Origin: Candidatus Pantoea haifensis
Lineage (GTDB): Bacteria; Pseudomonadota; Gammaproteobacteria; Enterobacterales; Enterobacteriaceae
Direction of reading: 5' to 3'
DNA length: 64,000 nucleotides
Assembly (NCBI GenBank): GCA_018842655.1
Contig: JAGTWN010000004.1
Span: forward strand, 3,286,001 to 3,350,000
Shown here: positions 59,847-64,000 of the stretch, piece by piece
Numbering within the stretch: position 1 is the stretch's first letter
Layout: each line of letters starts with the position of its first letter
Position numbers and translations under genes: made by a program
The notes under the pieces: generated by a model
The model's database searches: none
What the model was told of the DNA's origin: nothing
What the model saw: only the letters and a program-made list of their open reading frames with translations

Positions 59847-60056
59847 CAACATCTCCCGGCAGCAAACCCTGTGCAGGGTTCCGCACTGTGAGTGTCAACG
59901 GTGGAGCAAGCTGCGATAACCTCTTCTGGTGCTCAGGGCGGCGCTTCTGTTCATTCGCGCGCCCGACGGTTTTTTCGCGTTATTGCGTGAATTAACCCGT
60001 TGCGCCTGACATTTTTCTCTACACTGGACGCACTTAAACATCACAGGGCACATGTT

Positions 60057-60367
60057 ATGAACGACAAGAAGATGATATCCATCGATCAGTTCGACGCTGC
60101 TGAACAGCTTGAGGTGGAAGAGACGCTACAGGCACTGACGCAAAAATATCGTCTCAAAACAGGAAAAGAACCGGACAGCAAAAAAGAAAAAGAATTGAGT
60201 GCGCAAGCGCGTCAGGTGGTCATGACAGCAAAGCTGGCGCGAGAAAAAGAGAAAGCGGAACGCGCCGCCAAAAAGCCCCTGCGCAAAAGAAACCCGCTGC
60301 GCTGGCAGAAAGTGAAGTGGGTGATTTTAACTGGTCAGCCTCAGTGGCGCGCGGTAAGCGGCGCTGA
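60057..60367 (+). CDS. DUF3811/YjbD-like basic protein, frameshifted
   Basis: As read, the frame runs from 60057 to 60428, but its last 40 residues look unlike any protein. Adding one A in the run 60285-60288 gives ...KKPAALAESEVGDFNWSASV and a stop at 60365-60367. That ending matches the family (E. coli YjbD ends ...SFSWSANTPTRGRR). The product is about 103 residues: a helical, Lys/Glu-rich protein (TQKYRLKTGKEPDSKKEKEL) of unknown function. ATG 60057 follows CACAGGGCAC. Likely a sequencing deletion. Confidence 0.7.
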
Positions 60368-60429
60368 AATAGTCTGTTTCGCTGGCGCAGCGCGTTGGGC
60401 TAAAGCGTTGCGTTTACATCGTTTTTAGT

Positions 60430-60448
60430 AATGCGTATGATTCTCATT
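60430..60448. promoter_or_regulatory. Candidate Fur box upstream of the lipoprotein YncE paralogue
   Basis: AATGCGTATGATTCTCATT matches the common Fur-box form AATGATAATGATTCTCATT at 16 of 19 positions. It lies 66 bp before the start codon. Iron control is inferred. Confidence 0.6.
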
Positions 60449-60513
60449 CTTTTTGAGACTTCCCGCCGCGCTGCGGCCTGACGGGAGCCGTTCGTCCATT
60501 GATGGAGTTAAGA

Positions 60514-61607
60514 ATGAAATCTTTGTTCAGCCCGCGTAAAGCTGCACTCGCCCTGGCAGTCGTGGCGACCTTTAGTTTGACTGCCTGTCAGACACCCGCA
60601 AAAAAGCTGAAACGCCTGTAGTTGCTGCTGCCCAGGCCCCTGCAAATACGAACCTGACGCAGCGCGAGCTGGGCGACGGCTTGTATGAAATGGCTTACCT
60701 GCCCGCAAAAAATGCACTGTATGTTGCCAGCGCACAGGGTTTCAAAGATGTTAGCGGCGGCATGATCTATCGCCTGGATGCGACCACGCTGAAAACCACC
60801 GGCGAAGCGCACACCGACCTGAAAAACTTCGGTATGTTGATCGATCCAGAGGGTAGCGCGCTGTATGCCACTAACTCACTGGACGGCGGCATCTCTAAAA
60901 TCGATCCTGAAAACGGTAAAGTGCTGAAGCGTTTGATGTTCAGCGAAAAGAATGACAAAGGTTTTCCATTTGGCGCGCGTGAGATCTTCTGGCATCAGGG
61001 CCAGCTTTATATCGGTGGTGTAGGCGATCCGGGCGTCATTTGGGTGGTTGATGCGAAAACCATGAAGCTGAAAACGCGCATCAAAAACGCCGGTAAGTGG
61101 GTCACCGGTATCATCTATTCACCTGTTACCGATCGCATCTATGCTGCAAATGGCGGCGGTGAAATTCTGGTGATTAACCCACGCAGTCATAAAATCGAAA
61201 AACGCCTGACAGCGGGTGACGGCAAAGCCTATCTGTTCCTGAACATGGCGGAAGATCCGGCTACCGGCCGCCTGTTTGTTACCGACAACTCCAAAGCCAA
61301 AAACACGCTGGTGTTCGATGAGCGCAGCGGAAAAGTGATTAAACGTCTGGATTTAGGCGACTCGCTCGGCATCAAATTCAACGCTAAACGTAATGAGATC
61401 TATATCAGTCAGCGCGAGTCGAAGAAAGTGTTGCAGTTGGATGCCACTACCTATGCTGTGAAAAACAGCTGGTCTTTCGACAGCCATCCGAACAGCCTGC
61501 TGGTATCCCCTGATGGGCAAACGCTGTACGTTACCGTGAAGCAAGGCTTCAACAAAGATCACAGCACCAAAGGGCCAGACAGTGTGGCGCGCATTGCACT
61601 GAAATAA
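60514..61607 (+). CDS. YncE-like beta-propeller lipoprotein, frameshifted
   Basis: About 364 residues. The N-terminus has a lipoprotein signal with lipobox LTAC (VVATFSLTAC, Cys near residue 27). The frame then breaks at TPAKKLKRL and resumes as ...TNLTQRELGDGLYEMAYLPA. One added A in the run 60600-60605 joins them. Beta-propeller repeats follow (LYVASAQGFKDVSGGMIYRL; RIYAANGGGEILVINPR; TLYVTVKQGF). It is paralogous to yncE at 35868, but membrane-anchored. A Fur-like box precedes it and a terminator follows. Likely a sequencing deletion. Confidence 0.85.
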
Positions 61608-61631
61608 AAAAGCGGCATCGCTGCCGCTTTT
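61608..61631. terminator. Terminator after the YncE-like lipoprotein gene
   Basis: A 10-bp stem AAAAGCGGCA/TGCCGCTTTT with loop TCGC lies between convergent genes. Confidence 0.88.
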
Positions 61632-61656
61632 GACACAGGGCGCTGCGGCGTCCTGT

Positions 61657-61950
61657 TTACTGTTCTACGCCCTGAACCAGCACCACGCGATAGTTGGCAC
61701 CTTTCAGGCGATGCGCTTTAGCAGCCTGATATTCCGGGCTGTCGTACCAGGCGTGTGCGGCTTCTGCGGTCGGAAACTCCAGCAGCACCACGCCTTCCGC
61801 TTCGGTTCCTTCCAGCGTTTCCAGCGCGCCATAAAAGGCGAGTGCATTAATTGGATGATCGCCGCGCGCCTTGCCCGCTTTCTCAGCATAGGTCGCCATT
61901 TCGTCGGCATTCAGGGTTTCATCGCGAATAAATATTACGTAAGCACTCAA
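61657..61950 (-). CDS. DUF1330-family small protein
   Basis: A 97-residue ferredoxin-fold protein (SAYVIFIRDETLNADEMATY; VVLLEFPTAEAAHAWYDSPE; AKAHRLKGANYRVVLVQG). DUF1330 proteins are dimeric alpha/beta proteins without a firm function. The start is a TTG at 61950, behind AGGAG at seven bases. It begins 11 bases after the repaired yghU stop, so the two are probably co-transcribed. Confidence 0.82.
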   Translation of the reverse strand: MSAYVIFIRDETLNADEMATYAEKAGKARGDHPINALAFYGALETLEGTEAEGVVLLEFPTAEAAHAWYDSPEYQAAKAHRLKGANYRVVLVQGVEQ

Positions 61951-61961
61951 CAGAATTCTCC

Positions 61962-62824
61962 TCAGGCTTTTTTATCTTCAGTGTTGGTATCAAAATCTGC
62001 GGCATCATGACGTTCATGAAGCTGATCGGCCGGTTCGCCCATCACGCGATTCACTTTGCGTCCACGAATAACAGCGGGCGCTGCGCGACCTCTTTCGCCC
62101 AGCGCACAACATTTTTATAGGACTGCACATCCAGGAATTCTGCAGCATTGTATTGATCGTTCAGCACCAGGTTGCCATACCAGGGCCAGGTAGCGATGTC
62201 GGCAATGGTGTAATCGTCACCCGCCAGGTAACGATTTTCTGCGAGCTGGCGATCCAGCACGTCGAGCTGACGCTTGGCTTCCAGCGTAAAACGATTGATG
62301 GCGTACTCAATTTTTTCCGGTGCGTAATGATAGAAATGGCCCAGGCCGCCCCCGAGATAAGGCGCAGAACCTTGCAGCCAGAATAGCCAGTTCAATGTTT
62401 CGGTGCGTTTAGCGATATCTTTTGGCAGGAAATGACCAAATTTTTCTGCCAGATAGAGCAGGATGTTGCCCGATTCAAACACACGAATCGGCGGGGTAGA
62501 GGAATGATCGCTGAGCGCCGGAATCTTTGAGTTAGGGTTAATGTCGACGAAGCCACTGGAGAACTGATCGCCTTCACCGATGCGGATCAGCCAGGCATCG
62601 TACTCGGCATCATTCACGTTAAGCGCCAGTAACTCTTCCAGCAGAATTGTCACTTTTTGACCATTAGGCGTACCCAGCGAATAGAGCTGAAGCGGATGTT
62701 TACCAACTGGCAGGCTTTTTTCATGCGTAGGACCAGCGAAAGGGCGGTTGGTTTGTGCTCCGTTACCTTTGGCTTCGGGGTCCCAGGTCCAGACTTTCGC
62801 GGGCTGATAAGTGTTTTCCGACAT
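61962..62824 (-). CDS. yghU: Glutathione-dependent disulfide reductase YghU, frameshifted at the end
   Basis: A GST-fold (nu-class) protein with disulfide-bond reductase activity. The start is ATG 62824 (SENTYQPAKVWTWDPEAKGN). Segments GKHPLQLYSLGTPNGQKVTI, VNPNSKIPALSD-type and RTETLNWLFWLQGSAPYLGG follow E. coli YghU. As read it stops early at ...AQRPLLFVDAK (62051). One added C (plus-strand G run 62076-62078) gives RPAVIRGRKVNRVMGEPADQ and ends ...DFDTNTEDKKA, 287 residues in total against 288 in E. coli. Likely a sequencing deletion. Confidence 0.92.
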
Positions 62825-62998
62825 GGTGAAGTTTCGCCTTGTTGTGATTGAGTTTTCTCTGGAGTGTAGCAGGTGGCGAAAAGCTGGTTTAACTCTGCTG
62901 GCGGTGGCGATGAGCTGCCAGACAGTTTGCACAGCGGATCGCTGGCGCGGCGTGTGAAGCGTTAAGGCGTTGACGTTTGCAGATTAGCGCAGAGATAA

Positions 62999-63020
62999 AA
63001 GGCGGCTAATACACCGCCTT
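62999..63020 (-). terminator. Terminator of the IolH-like gene
   Basis: The stem AAGGCGG/CCGCCTT with an eight-base loop. The minus strand continues with TTTATCT. Confidence 0.75.
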
Positions 63021-63026
63021 GTTCTT

Positions 63027-63911
63027 TTACTGGCTCAGCAGTTCGCGTTCAATCAGTTCCCGCGTTTCAACGGCCTGTACCTTCATTTTTTCCGGGTAAC
63101 CGAACAGTGAAGAGGCGATGATCGATTCGCCACCCACTTTATAATTGCGGTTAGCAAAATCCATGTCGCGCAGCGTCTGAAACAGGGTAGGGAAATCGAC
63201 TTCACCTTCGCCCACGCCGACGTGCTGGTGGATTGTGGCATCGACACCCGGCGGGTTAACAATATAGCGGCAATGTTTGGTGTGGTTCATGGTATCGGCA
63301 ATCAAAACGTGTGACAGATCTTCACCGGCGTATTCGAGCATGCTTTTCACATCGCCTTTGCCTTTGTCATAGAAAAAGGTATGCGGCACGCTGTAAACGT
63401 ATTTGATGTTATCGCTGCGGAAGGATTTAACGATATCTGACGTTTCGTTGTTCTGTTCGCAAAAATCCCACGGGTGTGACTGAATTTCGACGCGGATACC
63501 TTCACGTTCGATGATCGGCAGCAGCTCTTCCATAGAGCGGTAAAACATCTCTTCACAGATTTCTGGTTCGTTCGGCGTGCCGGACAGCTCGGTATTGATA
63601 ACCTGAACCCCCATTTCTACCGCAATCTCAATCATCCGCTTCCAGTTTTTCACCGCAGCCTGACGACGCAGCTCATCAGGGCCGGACCAGCGATACACCA
63701 CGATAAATGAGGAGATTTCAACGCCGGTTGATCGCAGAGCGTTTTTATACTCCGTCATGATTTCGCGGCTGGCTTTAGGGTGTTTGTAAAACGGGTTGAT
63801 CTGCGGATGCGGTGACTGCTCGATGTATTTATATCCCCAATCGGCCACCTGATTGACCATGCGGGTGATACCCATCTCTTTAATCACATCCACATCAAAA
63901 GCAATTTTCAT
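63027..63911 (-). CDS. Sugar phosphate isomerase/epimerase family protein, IolH-like
   Basis: A 294-residue TIM-barrel of the AP-endonuclease-2/xylose-isomerase-like superfamily, most like IolH of inositol catabolism. It shows MKIAFDVDVIKEMGITRMVN, ADWGYKYIEQSPHPQ, SSFIVVYRWSGPDELRRQAA, VEIQSHPWDFCEQNN and HQHVGVGEGEVDFPTLF. The conserved Glu, His and Asp residues expected for metal binding are spread through these strands. The function of IolH is not settled. Another gene ends 18 bp upstream in the same direction, so an inositol or sugar catabolic operon probably continues beyond the window. Confidence 0.78.
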   Translation of the reverse strand: MKIAFDVDVIKEMGITRMVNQVADWGYKYIEQSPHPQINPFYKHPKASREIMTEYKNALRSTGVEISSFIVVYRWSGPDELRRQAAVKNWKRMIEIAVEMGVQVINTELSGTPNEPEICEEMFYRSMEELLPIIEREGIRVEIQSHPWDFCEQNNETSDIVKSFRSDNIKYVYSVPHTFFYDKGKGDVKSMLEYAGEDLSHVLIADTMNHTKHCRYIVNPPGVDATIHQHVGVGEGEVDFPTLFQTLRDMDFANRNYKVGGESIIASSLFGYPEKMKVQAVETRELIERELLSQ

Positions 63912-63929
63912 CTGTCTACTCCGGGGCGT

Positions 63930-64000
63930 TTAAGGTTGCTGTTCTTCATTGAATATCACGCCGATCTGCTTTCTCACCTCATCCATCGCGGCCAGAGTCG
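63930..64000 (-). CDS. C-terminal end of an unidentified protein (partial)
   Basis: Only the last 23 codons are present (TLAAMDEVRKQIGVIFNEEQ, then QP and stop). Too short to assign to a family. It lies directly upstream of the IolH-like gene on the same strand, so it is probably part of the same operon. Confidence 0.6.
   Translation of the reverse strand, partial: TLAAMDEVRKQIGVIFNEEQQP

Noticed and set aside
60368-60428. Longer C-terminus of the YjbD-like protein
   Set aside because: The tail is low-plausibility sequence in the shifted frame. The corrected frame ends at 60367 with the family-type ending.
1-64000. tRNA, rRNA, prophage or riboswitch
   Set aside because: No cloverleaf, rRNA-like or phage structural sequence and no convincing aptamer was seen on either strand. 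A covariance-model scan would be needed to exclude small RNAs.

Overview
The window is chromosomal DNA of an enterobacterium, most likely Erwiniaceae (Pantoea/Erwinia type). The backbone follows the E. coli 92-minute order from memory (dnaB, tyrB, yjbQ, yjbR, uvrA, ssb, yjcB, soxS, soxR, ghxP/yjcD, yjcE, actP-yjcH-acs, gltP). It is interrupted by accessory blocks. A three-subunit gluconate dehydrogenase and a PQQ glucose dehydrogenase fit plant-associated Erwiniaceae. The genus is inference; no rRNA, tRNA or phage gene was seen.

Layout. 1-8.5 kb: end of dnaB, an Lrp-type regulator and a YitT membrane protein where E. coli has alr, then tyrB, yjbQR, a YahK-type alcohol dehydrogenase and uvrA. 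8.6-11.2 kb: ssb, with a LexA box shared with uvrA, then an AraC regulator and DMT exporter. 11.2-15.3 kb: an AT-rich accessory block with an IS3 remnant, a polysaccharide flippase and a TupA-like ATP-grasp enzyme. 15.3-30 kb: yjcB, soxS/soxR with a textbook SoxR promoter, a GST, ghxP, yjcE, a LysR/cidA-lrgB set, yfaZ, acs-yjcH-actP and gltP. 30-38 kb: murQ, aer, an AraC/NepI-like efflux pair, yncE and sbmA. 38-45.6 kb: gluconate 2-dehydrogenase operon behind a GntR-type palindrome, an MFS carrier, a VOC protein and tsx with CRP/CytR-like sites. 45.8-49.6 kb: an OmpR-type two-component system, a 124-bp tandem repeat array, a SoxS-like regulator and a putative microcin/immunity pair. 49.6-64 kb: LysR/MFS, gcd, a divergent EAL-like protein, an EntS-like MFS with a BadF-type sugar kinase, dmlA/dmlR, a YjbD-like protein, a second (lipoprotein) YncE behind a Fur-like box, yghU, a DUF1330 protein and an IolH-like protein.

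Systems. Gcd oxidises glucose to gluconate in the periplasm and the dehydrogenase operon can carry gluconate to 2-ketogluconate. Acs, YjcH and ActP scavenge acetate. SoxR/SoxS form the redox stress switch. CidA/LrgB-type proteins, SbmA and the microcin candidate concern membrane and peptide traffic.

Data quality. Seventeen genes, dnaB included, carry single-base deletions (19 in all) lying in short homopolymer runs; adding one base to each run restores a full-length family protein. I found no comparable insertion. This looks like homopolymer under-calling in the assembly, so those genes are annotated over their whole span. The most novel candidate is the microcin-like pair at 48839-49409.
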